DNA of 64,000 bases from Anaeromyxobacter sp. (GTDB taxonomy: Bacteria > Myxococcota > Myxococcia > Myxococcales > Anaeromyxobacteraceae): NCBI GenBank assembly GCA_016718565.1, contig JADKCZ010000001.1:992001-1056000 (forward strand), in the 5' to 3' direction. The notes beneath the pieces are model-generated. The model searched no databases and was not told the origin of the DNA. It saw only the letters and a list, made by a program, of their open reading frames with translations. This document shows, one piece after another, positions 1 through 10,275 of the stretch. Positions within the stretch are counted from its first letter, which is position 1. Every line of letters starts with the position of its first letter. The translations under genes were made by a program, and so were the position numbers.

Positions 1-733
1 AGCGCAGGAAGCCCCAGATGGCCAGGATGGCCAGCGCCAGCACGGCCCACCAGTAGCTGGCCATGAAGGTGGAGAAGCCGATGAGCGCCTTGGTGGTCCA
101 GGGCAGCACCGCCTTGGTGTCCTCGAAGATCTTGGTGATCTTGGGGATGACCACCGTGAAGAGGGCGCCCAGCACCAGCGTGCCGATGACCAGCATGGCC
201 ACCGGGTAGATCATGGTGGCCACGATCTTGGAGCGCAGGCGGGCCTGGCTCTCGGTGAAGTCGGAGAGCCGCACCAGCACCACGTCGAGGGCGCCGGAGG
301 ACTCGCCGGCCCGGATCATGTTGACGAACAGGCCGTTGAAGACCCGCGGGTGGCCCGCCATGGCGTCGGCCAGCGAGGCGCCCTCGTTGACCCGCTGCTT
401 CACGTCGGAGACCACCCGCTTGAGCCGCTCGTGCTCCACCTGCTCCACCAGGGCGGAGAGCGCCTCCACCAGCGGGATGCCGGCGTGGATCAGCACCGCC
501 ATCTGGCGGGTCATGACCGCCAGGTCCTCGGCGCTGACCCGCCCCACCACCCAGCGCCTGACGTTGACGTCGCGCTTGGCCTGGGCCTGCTGCTGCTGCT
601 CGCCCAGCACCTCGGTGAGGAAGACGCCGTCGCGCTTCAGCGCGGTGCGCAGGGCCTTGGGGGACTCGGCCTCCTTGAGCCCCTGGACCGCCTTGCCGGC
701 CGCGCTGAGGGCCTTGTACTCGAAGACGGGCAT
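1..733 (-). CDS. gspF: Type II secretion inner-membrane protein GspF (partial, cut by left edge)
   Basis: N-terminal 244 residues of GspF, the polytopic inner-membrane platform protein of the type II secretion system, which couples the GspE ATPase to pseudopilus assembly. The protein starts MPVFEYKALSAAG, the typical GspF opening, continues through the cytoplasmic helical domain (…MAVLIHAGIPLVEAL…) and enters the first membrane segment near residue 170. The ATG at 733 lies 4 bases after the gspE stop, so the two are cotranscribed and probably translationally coupled. The C-terminal half runs off the window. Identification is secure from domain content and operon position. Confidence 0.95.
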   Translation of the reverse strand, partial: MPVFEYKALSAAGKAVQGLKEAESPKALRTALKRDGVFLTEVLGEQQQQAQAKRDVNVRRWVVGRVSAEDLAVMTRQMAVLIHAGIPLVEALSALVEQVEHERLKRVVSDVKQRVNEGASLADAMAGHPRVFNGLFVNMIRAGESSGALDVVLVRLSDFTESQARLRSKIVATMIYPVAMLVIGTLVLGALFTVVIPKITKIFEDTKAVLPWTTKALIGFSTFMASYWWAVLALAILAIWGFLR

Positions 734-737
734 GGCG

Positions 738-2540
<1,803 letters not shown>

Positions 2541-2542
2541 GG

Positions 2543-5302
2543 CTACTGCCCCTCCGGGAGCGCGGGCGGCGGCGGCTGGACGTCGGCCGGCGGCCCCTCC
2601 GGCGTCACCTCGACGGGCTCGAGCCCGCCGGCGTCGGGCGGGGCGTGGCCCGGGACCTCGGCCGCCTCGGGGGGCGCCGAAGCCGCCGGCGCCCGGCTCG
2701 GCACCGGGTAGAGCTGGGCCGGCACCAGCGGGGCCGGGAAGGCCGGCGCGGCGGCGCCCGGCCCGCCCGGCGGGGCCGGCGGAGGCGACGGGGTGGCGTC
2801 CGGGCCGATGACGCGCTCGCCCGGGCCGCCGGCGCCGCCGTTCTCGGGCCGGGCCGTCTCCTCCGCCACGTCGCGGCGCAGCAGCGAGTACGGGCCGGTC
2901 TTGCGGGTGAAGTCGATGGCCACGTCGTAGCCCGGCTGGCGCCCGTAGAACTGCTCGGTGAAGTCCTGCTGCTCCTTGCGCTTCTTCTCGTAGATGCGCC
3001 GGTAGTCCGCCTCGTCGCGGATGATGTAGGGCGTCAGGAAGATGAGCAGGTTGGTCTTGGTCTTGGTGGTGGTGGTGTCTCGGAAGAGCCAGCCGAGGAT
3101 GGGCAGGCTGCCCAGGAAGGGCACCTTCTTCACGCTGCGGACGTTGCGCTCCTGGATCAGGCCGCCGATGACGATGGTGGACTGGTCCTTGGCCACGATC
3201 TGCGTCTTGACGCTGCGCTTGGCGGTGGTGGGCCCGAGCTGCGGGTCCTTGTCCACGATCTCCTCGGTCTGCTGGTCGATGACCAGGCGGATGTTGTCGC
3301 CCTCGCTGATCTGCGGCTTGATCTTGAGGCGCAGCTCGACCGGCTGGCGCTGGATGGGGGCGTACAGGCTGTTGAGCCCCTGGCTGCCGAGCAGCGAGCC
3401 GAGCGCCGCGCCGGTGGTCCCGCTGGCGCCGCTGGTCAGGCCGGAGAGGCCGGAGGGGGCGTAGGCCGCCTGGAAGGGGACGTTCTGGCCGACCGTGATC
3501 TCCGACTCCTCGTTGTCCGAGGCCAGGATGTGCGGCGTGGAGATGACGTTGACGTCGGAGTTGGACTGCAGCGCCTGCACCATCACGCCGATGCTGGGGA
3601 TGTTGAGCCCCAGGTCCTTGAGCGAGGCCGAGACCGGGCCGGCGTAGCCGGTCAGGAACCCGCCCAGGCCGATCAGGCTCTGCACGTTGGCGAACTGGCC
3701 GATGGTGCTGATGCGGCCGGGCGCCAGGTTGATGGGCACGAAGCCCGACCCGTCCTTGGTGGTGAAGGGGATGGCGCCGTGCGCCCCCACCCCGAAGGTG
3801 TTCGAGTTGTTGAGGTTGACCTCCATGATGACGGCCTCGACGAACACCTGGCGGCGCGGCCGGTCCAGCTTGTCGATGAGCCGGCGCACCGTGACGATGT
3901 CGGCGCCGCTGGCCTGGATGACCAGGGCGTTCTGGGCCTTGTCGGCGGTGATCTTCACGTCGCCGGTGAAGAGCTCGGCGGTGACGGTGCCGCCGCCGGC
4001 GGCCACCGGGGCGGCCGGGGACCCGCCGGCGCCGGGCAGGGAGGGGACGAAGCGCGCCCCGCCGCCGGGGGCGCCGGCGGCGCTCTTGCCGCTCTTGCCC
4101 TGGGCCAGGTTGGAGAGGGTGGAGGCCAGGTCCTCGGCGGCGGCGTTCTTCAGGTAGACGACGTGGATGCCGCCCTCCTCGGCGGTGGGCACGTCGAGCT
4201 GCTGCACCAGCTCCAGGATGCGCTCGAAGCTCTTCTCGTCGGCGATGATGATGAGCTTGTTGGTGCGGTCGTCCGGGATGACCTTGGTGACCTGCACGTC
4301 GACGCCGCCGCCGGCGCTGGCCGGGGCGGCCGGGGCGCCGGGCGCGGCCGGCCGGGCCGGCGTGGCGGGCGAGGCCAGCACCGTCTTGCGGGCGCCCTTG
4401 GCGCCGCCCTGGGCGAAGATCTGGTTGACCTTGTCGGCGATGTCCTTGGCCGCGGCGTAGCGGATCTGGACCATGCGCACCACCTCGCCCGCGCCGGCCC
4501 GGTCCAGCGTCTCGAGCAGCCGCTCGATGCGGCGGATGTTGAGCCCGATGTCGGTGATGATCAGCAGGTCGGGCGGCACCGTCTGCAGGTCGGCGCCCTG
4601 CGGCGAGATGAAGTTGCCGAGGACCCCGCGCACCTGGTCGGCGTCGGCGAACTTGAGCCGGATGAGCTTGGTGATGGGCTGCTCGGTGGAGGGCGTCTCC
4701 CCGTCGGTGGTGTAGGTGGGGATGGGGGTCTTCTTGGCGTCGGCGGTCCGCACCAGCTTCCAGTACTTGCCGGTCTGGTAGAGGGCGATGCCGTTGGAGG
4801 ACAGGGCGGCCAGGAAGGCGGCGTAGGCCTCCTCGGCGCTCACCGCGCTCTTGGAGAGCAGGGTGATCTTCCCCTTGGCGACGTCCTCGCCGTAGATGAA
4901 GTTGCGGCAGGTCCAGCGGCTGGCCTGCTCGAGGATGTCCACCACGTCGGCCTTGTTGAAGGCCAGGAGGAACTTGCCCTGGATGGGCTGGCAGCTGGTG
5001 CCCGCCTTGACCGGAGTGAAGCTGATGGTGTCGCCGCCGCCGCCGGGCGTGGCCGGGGCCGCGCCGCCGCCCGGGAAGGGGGCCTGGCCGCCCTCCGCCG
5101 GCAGGCCCGTGGCCCGGTTGATGGGAACGCCCTCCGGGGTGGTGGTGCCGCGCCGCGGGTCGACCCGCGGCGTGGTGGGCCGGGTCACCGGCTGGGCGAC
5201 CGCGCCGGGGACGCCGCCGGGGCGCGGCGGGCGGATGGGCGCCTGGGCCGCGGCGAGGGCGGGGGCGAGGCAGAGCGTGGCGAGGAGCGAGCGCATGCGC
5301 AT
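2543..5302 (-). CDS. gspD: Type II secretion outer-membrane secretin GspD
   Basis: Secretin forming the outer-membrane gate of the type II secretion system. The 919-residue protein has a signal peptide (MRMRSLLATLCLAPALAAAQ), a proline-rich linker, the N0 domain (from about residue 90), several KH-like N domains separated by Gly/Ala/Pro linkers, and the C-terminal secretin domain with its conserved VPFLG segment. It ends in a long Pro/Ala-rich tail after the last beta strand, an S-domain-like region of unknown role. The start at 5302 was chosen because the signal peptide begins there; the open frame further upstream overlaps gspC in another frame. It is the second gene of the operon. Confidence 0.96.
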   Translation of the reverse strand: MRMRSLLATLCLAPALAAAQAPIRPPRPGGVPGAVAQPVTRPTTPRVDPRRGTTTPEGVPINRATGLPAEGGQAPFPGGGAAPATPGGGGDTISFTPVKAGTSCQPIQGKFLLAFNKADVVDILEQASRWTCRNFIYGEDVAKGKITLLSKSAVSAEEAYAAFLAALSSNGIALYQTGKYWKLVRTADAKKTPIPTYTTDGETPSTEQPITKLIRLKFADADQVRGVLGNFISPQGADLQTVPPDLLIITDIGLNIRRIERLLETLDRAGAGEVVRMVQIRYAAAKDIADKVNQIFAQGGAKGARKTVLASPATPARPAAPGAPAAPASAGGGVDVQVTKVIPDDRTNKLIIIADEKSFERILELVQQLDVPTAEEGGIHVVYLKNAAAEDLASTLSNLAQGKSGKSAAGAPGGGARFVPSLPGAGGSPAAPVAAGGGTVTAELFTGDVKITADKAQNALVIQASGADIVTVRRLIDKLDRPRRQVFVEAVIMEVNLNNSNTFGVGAHGAIPFTTKDGSGFVPINLAPGRISTIGQFANVQSLIGLGGFLTGYAGPVSASLKDLGLNIPSIGVMVQALQSNSDVNVISTPHILASDNEESEITVGQNVPFQAAYAPSGLSGLTSGASGTTGAALGSLLGSQGLNSLYAPIQRQPVELRLKIKPQISEGDNIRLVIDQQTEEIVDKDPQLGPTTAKRSVKTQIVAKDQSTIVIGGLIQERNVRSVKKVPFLGSLPILGWLFRDTTTTKTKTNLLIFLTPYIIRDEADYRRIYEKKRKEQQDFTEQFYGRQPGYDVAIDFTRKTGPYSLLRRDVAEETARPENGGAGGPGERVIGPDATPSPPPAPPGGPGAAAPAFPAPLVPAQLYPVPSRAPAASAPPEAAEVPGHAPPDAGGLEPVEVTPEGPPADVQPPPPALPEGQ

Positions 5303-5319
5303 GGGGAGTCCACCGGTCC

Positions 5320-6309
5320 TCACGGACCGCTGATGTTGTAGTCCTTCTTGATGGTCTGGCCGCCGCGCTCGAGCTCGATGGAGACGTGCGCCGACTCGCG
5401 GAGCTTCTGGTAGACCTCGAGGGCCTTGTCCGGCGAGTTGACCTCGTAGCCGTTGATGCGGGTGATGACGTCGCCGTTCTCGATGCCGATGGAGGCGTAG
5501 AGCGAGCCCGGCTGGATCTGGAAGAGCTTGAAGCCGTTGGCCTGGCCGTTCTTGAAGCTGGGGACCAGGCGTGCCTGGGTGGCCAGGGTGTTCAGGTTGG
5601 TGAGCGCGCCCTCGATCACCTGCTTGTCGATCTCGTACTTGTTGTCGGCCAGCTTGCGGATGCCCTCGGCGCCGGCGCCCGGGGCGGGGCGCACGGCGCT
5701 GGGCCGGCCGGGCGGCAGCGGCGCCACGCCCAGGTTGAGCGAGGCCTCGCCGGCGCCGGCGCCGGGCTCGCCGTCGAGGTATTCCTTGGTGCCGCCGTTG
5801 CAGATCACCGCCACCACCCGGAAGGCGTTGCCGGTCAGGTCGCGCGGGTCGGCGATCCGCTCCACCCCGAGCAGCCTGGCCCCGGCGAACTCCTCGCCCA
5901 CGCCCAGCACCCTGGTCTCGCGGCTCTGCGGGTCGAGCAGGGTGGCCAGCGAGTGGCGGGCCACCTCGCCGAGGACGCCGGCCACCAGCTGCAGCCGCAG
6001 GTCGCTCTTGGAGGGCCGGGCGGCGGGGTCCTGGCAGGTCTGCGGGCGGCTCGGCGCAGCCACCACCGACTCCTCCACCACCTTGGGCGGCTCCACGCCG
6101 ATGAGCCGGTAGAGCCGGTCGGGGTCGAGGGTGGTCGGCAGCACCGCCCGGGGCGGTGGCGCGGCCAGCGCGGCCTGGTCGGCCTGCGGGCGCGGCCGGA
6201 TGGCGGCCCCCACCAGCGTGTTGACGGTTCGGGCCAAGAGCCAGGCCGCTGCGAACAGCAGGGCCAGGTTGGCGGTCCAGGCGTATTTGCGGAAGAAGAG
6301 GTCGAGCAT
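5320..6309 (-). CDS. gspC: Type II secretion protein GspC
   Basis: Inner-membrane GspC, which links the GspD secretin to the inner-membrane platform. The protein of 329 residues starts MLDLFFRKYAW; one membrane helix follows (about 10-30), then a periplasmic HR region and a C-terminal PDZ domain (about 240-329) containing GSLYASIGIENGDVITRING. A start 36 bases upstream is open, but MLDLFF gives the normal short cytoplasmic N-terminus. It is the first gene of the gspCDEF operon, and the 208 bases upstream of it should hold the promoter. Confidence 0.92.
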   Translation of the reverse strand: MLDLFFRKYAWTANLALLFAAAWLLARTVNTLVGAAIRPRPQADQAALAAPPPRAVLPTTLDPDRLYRLIGVEPPKVVEESVVAAPSRPQTCQDPAARPSKSDLRLQLVAGVLGEVARHSLATLLDPQSRETRVLGVGEEFAGARLLGVERIADPRDLTGNAFRVVAVICNGGTKEYLDGEPGAGAGEASLNLGVAPLPPGRPSAVRPAPGAGAEGIRKLADNKYEIDKQVIEGALTNLNTLATQARLVPSFKNGQANGFKLFQIQPGSLYASIGIENGDVITRINGYEVNSPDKALEVYQKLRESAHVSIELERGGQTIKKDYNISGP

Positions 6310-6440
6310 GGGTGCCCGGCACCGAGTGAGCAACCCGTGTGCCACCGGCGGCCGCGCCGGGCCTCGCTCAAGCTGGCGGCATCAGGGCACTCTTCCTGGA
6401 GCCCGCCAGCCCCGAGGCCTCGGCCGGGGGCCGCCCGTGC

Positions 6441-6487
6441 CATTTTGGCAAAGGGACCGGCGCCTCCGTCCCCAGCCCGCCAAAATG
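6441..6487. promoter_or_regulatory. Inverted repeat in the gspC leader region
   Basis: CATTTTGGC (6441-6449) is repeated in inverted orientation as GCCAAAATG (6479-6487), 29 bases apart, in an otherwise GC-rich gap between gspC and the NtrC-type gene. The left half is itself part of a small palindrome, TGCCATTTTGGCA. The spacing and AT content suggest paired binding sites for a dimeric regulator of the gsp operon. No clean sigma-54 or sigma-70 promoter could be assigned. Function is inferred. Confidence 0.4.
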
Positions 6488-6517
6488 TCACCGCCGCCCG
6501 GCCCCACGCGGCCGGGA

Positions 6518-7984
6518 TCAGGTCGGCTCGCCGCCCTCGTCCGGCCCGGCCTCCTCGCCCTCCACCACCTCGCCCGGCCGCCGCAGCCGCCCCGCCTCGT
6601 CGCGGTCGAGCTTGCGGTAGATGGTGCGCGGGGCGATGCCGAGGAGCTGCGCCGCCAGCGTCTTGTCCCCGCGCGTCTGGGCCAGGGTCTCGCGGATCAC
6701 CAGCCGCTCGATCTCGTCCATGGTGGTGCCGAGCGGCACCGTGAGCGAGGCCGGCCCGGCGGCGCGCTCGGTGGCCGGGGCCCGCTGCCGCACCGCCTCC
6801 GGCAGGTCGCCCACGTCCACCAGGTCGCCGCGCGCCAGGATGACGCCCCGCTCCACGGCGTGCTTCAGCTCGCGCACGTTGCCGGGCCAGGGCGCCGCCT
6901 CCAGCGCCGCCAGCGCCGCCGGGGTGAACCCGGTGGCCTGCTTGCCGTTCTTCTCGGCGAAGGGGCGCAGGAAGGAGGCGGCCAGCAGCGGCACGTCCTC
7001 GCGCCGCTGGCGCAGCGGCGGCAGGCGCACCGACACCACGTCGAGCCGGTAGAAGAGGTCCTCGCGGAACCGGCCGGCCTTCACCTCGGCGGCCAGGTCC
7101 TTGTTGGTGGCCGCCACGATGCGCACGTCCACCCGCACCGCCGCGGTGCCGCCCAGCCGGTCCACCATGCCGTCCTGCAGCACCCGCAGCAGCTTGACCT
7201 GCAGCGCCGGCGAGGTCTCGCCGACCTCGTCGAGGAAGAGGGTGCCGCCGTCGGCCCGCTCGAAGCGCCCCTCCTTGCGCCCCACCGCGCCGGTGAAGGC
7301 GCCCTTCTCGTAGCCGAAGAGCTCCGCCTCCAGGATGGTCTCGGGGATGGCGGCGCAGTTGATGGGCACGAAGGGCCGGGCGGCCCGCGGCGAGAGGTCG
7401 TGGACCAGGCGCGCCGCCAGCTCCTTGCCGGTGCCGCTCTCGCCCACCAGCAGCACGCTGGCGCTGGTGGGGGCGGCCTGGCGCAGGGTCTCCACCATGG
7501 CCAGCAGCGCCGGGGAGGTGCCGAGCAGGCCGCCCGCGCCGGGGGCCCCGCCCGGCGCCAGCGCCGCCAGGCGCGCCTTGAGGGCCCGGTTCTCGGCCAC
7601 CAGCGAGGCCTTCTCGATGGCCTGGCGCACGCTCTTGACCACCGCCTGCCGCTTGAGGGGCTTGGCGATGAAGTCGTAGGCGCCCTCCTTCATGGCGGCC
7701 ACCGCCGACTCCACCGTGCCGTGGGCGGTCATGAGCACCACCTCGGTCTCGGGGGCGATGGCCTTGACCGCCCGCAGCAGCGAGTCGCCGCTCATGCCGG
7801 GCATCATGAGGTCGGTCACCACCACCGCCGGCCGCTCGCGCCGCAGCGCCTCCAGCGCCTCGCCGCCGGACGAGGCCAGGGCCACCCGCCAGCCCTCGCG
7901 GGCGAAGATCTTCTCCAGCGACTCGAGGTTGGGGCGCTCGTCGTCGACGATCAGCACGAGGGGTGTCACGGCGCGAGCATACAC
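6518..7984 (-). CDS. Sigma-54-dependent response regulator (NtrC family)
   Basis: Two-component transcription activator acting with sigma-54 RNA polymerase. Domains in order: receiver (residues 8-125, acidic pair D14/D15, phosphoacceptor D58 in VVTDLMMPG), AAA+ domain with Walker A GESGTGKE near 185, the sigma-54 contact motif GAFTGA near 231, Walker B LFLDEVGE, and a Fis-type helix-turn-helix (LLGIAPRTIYRKL) near the C-terminus. It ends with a short acidic tail. A GTG at 7984 is taken as start; a second in-frame GTG at 7969 gives a normal receiver N-terminus and is equally possible. No histidine kinase is adjacent. It lies just upstream of the gsp operon in the same orientation, but a link to secretion is only positional. 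Confidence 0.93.
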   Translation of the reverse strand: MYARAVTPLVLIVDDERPNLESLEKIFAREGWRVALASSGGEALEALRRERPAVVVTDLMMPGMSGDSLLRAVKAIAPETEVVLMTAHGTVESAVAAMKEGAYDFIAKPLKRQAVVKSVRQAIEKASLVAENRALKARLAALAPGGAPGAGGLLGTSPALLAMVETLRQAAPTSASVLLVGESGTGKELAARLVHDLSPRAARPFVPINCAAIPETILEAELFGYEKGAFTGAVGRKEGRFERADGGTLFLDEVGETSPALQVKLLRVLQDGMVDRLGGTAAVRVDVRIVAATNKDLAAEVKAGRFREDLFYRLDVVSVRLPPLRQRREDVPLLAASFLRPFAEKNGKQATGFTPAALAALEAAPWPGNVRELKHAVERGVILARGDLVDVGDLPEAVRQRAPATERAAGPASLTVPLGTTMDEIERLVIRETLAQTRGDKTLAAQLLGIAPRTIYRKLDRDEAGRLRRPGEVVEGEEAGPDEGGEPT

Positions 7985-8093
7985 CGCGCCCCCAGCGGCG
8001 CCGCGGGCGCGGAGGCGCGGCGCCGCGCCGACCCGTGGCGCGCCGCGCCCGGAGCCACCACGGGGGCCGGCGCGACGGCGGCGCCTGGAACGA

Positions 8094-8119
8094 CGACGGC
8101 GCCCTCGCGGGCGCCGTCG
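8094..8119 (-). terminator. Hairpin downstream of rpmE
   Basis: Perfect 11-bp stem CGACGGCGCCC / GGGCGCCGTCG with a 4-base loop, 30 bases after the rpmE stop. No strong U-tract follows on the minus strand, so termination may be partial or Rho-assisted. Confidence 0.6.
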
Positions 8120-8149
8120 GTGCAGCGGTCGGGGCCGGGGCCCCTCGGG

Positions 8150-8533
8150 CTACTCGGCCTCGGGGGCCTCGGGGGCGGCCTCGGCGGCCGGGGCGGCCTC
8201 CACCTTCTTGGGCTTGCCGGCGGACGCCTTGGCGCGCTTGGCGGCGCGGTTCTCGGCGCCGGCGGCGGCCTTCTTGGCGGCCGGTGCGGCCTCGGGCTTC
8301 TTGGCGTCCGGGGCGGCGCTGATGGTGGCCGAGGAGGCGTTGCCGTAGCGGTTCTTGAACTTCTCGATGCGGCCCGCGGTGTCCATGATCTTCTGCTTGC
8401 CGGTGAAGAACGGGTGGCACGCCGAGCAGATCTCGATGTGGAAGTCGCCGGCCACCGAGCGGGTCTCGATGAGGTTGCCGCAGGCGCAGAGCACCTTGGC
8501 GGGCTTGTACTCGGGGTGGATGCCTTCCTTCAT
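8150..8533 (-). CDS. rpmE: Ribosomal protein bL31 with long basic/acidic tail
   Basis: Large-subunit ribosomal protein bL31. The first 68 residues are a normal L31 (MKEGIHPEYKP…) of the zinc-binding type, with cysteines in CACGN (16-20) and ICSACHPFF. Family members are usually 65-90 residues; this one is 127 because of a C-terminal low-complexity tail of Ala, Lys, Pro and Glu ending in a run of acidic residues. The tail is presumably exposed at the ribosome surface; its role is unknown. A sigma-70-like promoter lies at 8611-8639, after the rho terminator. Confidence 0.95.
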   Translation of the reverse strand: MKEGIHPEYKPAKVLCACGNLIETRSVAGDFHIEICSACHPFFTGKQKIMDTAGRIEKFKNRYGNASSATISAAPDAKKPEAAPAAKKAAAGAENRAAKRAKASAGKPKKVEAAPAAEAAPEAPEAE

Positions 8534-8610
8534 GACGTCGCTATCCTTTGGGCCGCTTGCACCGCGCCGTCGTGGCGGCGGTGGACCGGGCCCGGCTATG
8601 GGAACCGCGG

Positions 8611-8639
8611 GATCTAGTCGGAACGGGAGGTTGCGTCAA
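8611..8639 (-). promoter_or_regulatory. Predicted sigma-70 promoter for rpmE
   Basis: Reading the minus strand: -35 TTGACG (8639-8634), 17-base spacer, -10-like TAGATC (8616-8611), about 80 bases upstream of the rpmE start. The -35 matches consensus at 5 of 6 positions and the -10 at 3 of 6. Confidence 0.5.
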
Positions 8640-8662
8640 CCCCCGGCCGCCGGGCCGGGGGT
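8639..8662 (-). terminator. Hairpin downstream of rho
   Basis: Perfect 10-bp stem ACCCCCGGCC / GGCCGGGGGT with loop GCCG, 18 bases after the rho stop. On the minus strand it is followed directly by the predicted rpmE -35 element, so it separates two transcription units. Confidence 0.65.
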
Positions 8663-8680
8663 GGGGGAGGGTGGGAGGAC

Positions 8681-10012
8681 CTAGCGGGCCCCGCCGCCCA
8701 CCATCATCTTGAAGAACTCGTCGTGGCACTTCACCTGGCGGAACTTGTCGAGCATGAACTTCATGGCCTCGACGTTGTCGAGCCCGTTCAGGATGGTCTG
8801 GCGCAGGATGTAGATCTTGGAGAGCCACTCGGGCGGCAGCAGCAGCTCCTCCTTGCGGGTGCCGCTCTTGGCGATGTCCATGCAGGGGAAGATGCGCTTC
8901 TCCATCAGCTTGCGGTCGAGCACGATCTCCGAGTTGCCGGTGCCCTTGAACTCCTCGAAGATCACCTCGTCCATGCGGCTGCCGGTGTCCACCAGCGCGG
9001 TGCCGATGATGGTGAGCGAGCCCCCCTCCTCGATGTTGCGGGCCGCGCCGAAGAAGCGCTTGGGCTTGTGCAGGGCGTTGGAGTCCACGCCGCCGGAGAG
9101 GATCTTGCCCGAGGGCGGCACGGTGGAGTTGTAGGCGCGCGCCAGGCGGGTGATGGAGTCGAGCAGGATGACCACGTCGCGCTTGTGCTCCACCAGGCGC
9201 CGGGCCTTCTCGATGACCATCTCGGCCACCTGCACGTGGCGGGTGGCCGGCTCGTCGAAGGTGGAGGCCACCACCTCGCCCTTCACCGTCCGCTCCATGT
9301 CGGTCACCTCCTCGGGCCGCTCGTCGATGAGCAGCACGATGAGGGTCACCTCGGGGTGGTTGGTGGTGATGGCGTGGGCGATGTTCTGCAGCAGCACCGT
9401 CTTGCCGGCGCGCGGGGGCGAGACGATGAGGCAGCGCTGCCCCTTGCCGATGGGCGAGAAGAGGTCCACCACCCGGGTGGTCATCTCGTTGGCGTCGTGC
9501 TCCAGGTGCAGCCGCTCGGTGGGGTAGAGGGGCGTCAGGTTGTCGAAGAGGACCTTCTCCTGGGTCTCCTCGGGCGGGGCGCCGTTGATGCTGTCCACCT
9601 TGAGCAGGGCGAAGTAGCGCTCGCCCTCCTTGGGCTGGCGCACCGTGCCGCGCAGGGTGTCGCCGGTGCGCAGGTTGAAGCGCCGGATCTGCGAGGGCGA
9701 GACGTAGATGTCGTCGGGGCCCGCCAGGTAGCTGAAGTCGGGGCTGCGCAGGAAGCCGAAGCCGTCGGGCAGCACCTCCAGGGTGCCCTCGCCGGCCACC
9801 TCCATCTCCTCCTTCTTCTCCTCGGCGGCCCTGGACTGGGCCTGCAGGATGGCGAAGATCAGGTCCTGCTTCTTGAGCGCCCCGGCCCCCTCGAGCTTGA
9901 GCTCGCGGGCCAGCTCGGTGAGCTCGGCCACCTTCTTGTGCTTGAGGTCCGTGATGGAGGCGGTGGCGACCACGGGAGCGGGTGCGGCGGGGGTGACGGG
10001 CGCGGCGGGCAT
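8681..10012 (-). CDS. rho: Transcription termination factor Rho
   Basis: Hexameric RNA helicase that terminates transcription. The 443-residue protein has an Ala/Pro-rich N-terminal extension (1-20), the Rho N domain (about 20-65), the OB-fold RNA-binding domain containing LEVLPDGFGFLRSPDFSYL, and the RecA-like ATPase domain with the P-loop PPRAGKTVLL and the Q/R-loop region. All hallmark segments are present and length is normal. The ATG at 10012 lacks a strong ribosome binding site. A promoter with a perfect TTGACA lies upstream at 10109-10138. Confidence 0.98.
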   Translation of the reverse strand: MPAAPVTPAAPAPVVATASITDLKHKKVAELTELARELKLEGAGALKKQDLIFAILQAQSRAAEEKKEEMEVAGEGTLEVLPDGFGFLRSPDFSYLAGPDDIYVSPSQIRRFNLRTGDTLRGTVRQPKEGERYFALLKVDSINGAPPEETQEKVLFDNLTPLYPTERLHLEHDANEMTTRVVDLFSPIGKGQRCLIVSPPRAGKTVLLQNIAHAITTNHPEVTLIVLLIDERPEEVTDMERTVKGEVVASTFDEPATRHVQVAEMVIEKARRLVEHKRDVVILLDSITRLARAYNSTVPPSGKILSGGVDSNALHKPKRFFGAARNIEEGGSLTIIGTALVDTGSRMDEVIFEEFKGTGNSEIVLDRKLMEKRIFPCMDIAKSGTRKEELLLPPEWLSKIYILRQTILNGLDNVEAMKFMLDKFRQVKCHDEFFKMMVGGGAR

Positions 10013-10108
10013 GGGGGACGTCCGGGGCGGGCGGCCGGCCGCGCGCTGGGCGCGGGCGCTGGCTCGTGGCGGGGAGGCGGTGCGGGGAGTACCGCGGAGA
10101 GGGGATCG

Positions 10109-10138
10109 AGGCTACGGCGGGAGCCGAGAGCCTGTCAA
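10109..10138 (-). promoter_or_regulatory. Predicted sigma-70 promoter for rho
   Basis: On the minus strand, TTGACA (10138-10133) is followed after 18 bases by TAGCCT (10114-10109), about 95 bases upstream of the rho start. The -35 is perfect; the -10 is weak. The long leader could host rho autoregulation. Confidence 0.45.
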
Positions 10139-10275
10139 CGTGGGGCCCACCTGTGCGGCGGCGCGCCTACACCGTGGGTGGCCGTCGCGCGATCAGGGGG
10201 CAGGCGGGGTGGACGGCAATCACGTCAAACGGGGTAACATCGACCCGTGCGCTCACAAGGGAGGGCGCACCCAGG

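Noticed and set aside
6460..6500. Sigma-54 promoter upstream of gspC
   Set aside because: GG and GC elements are not at the required -24/-12 spacing.
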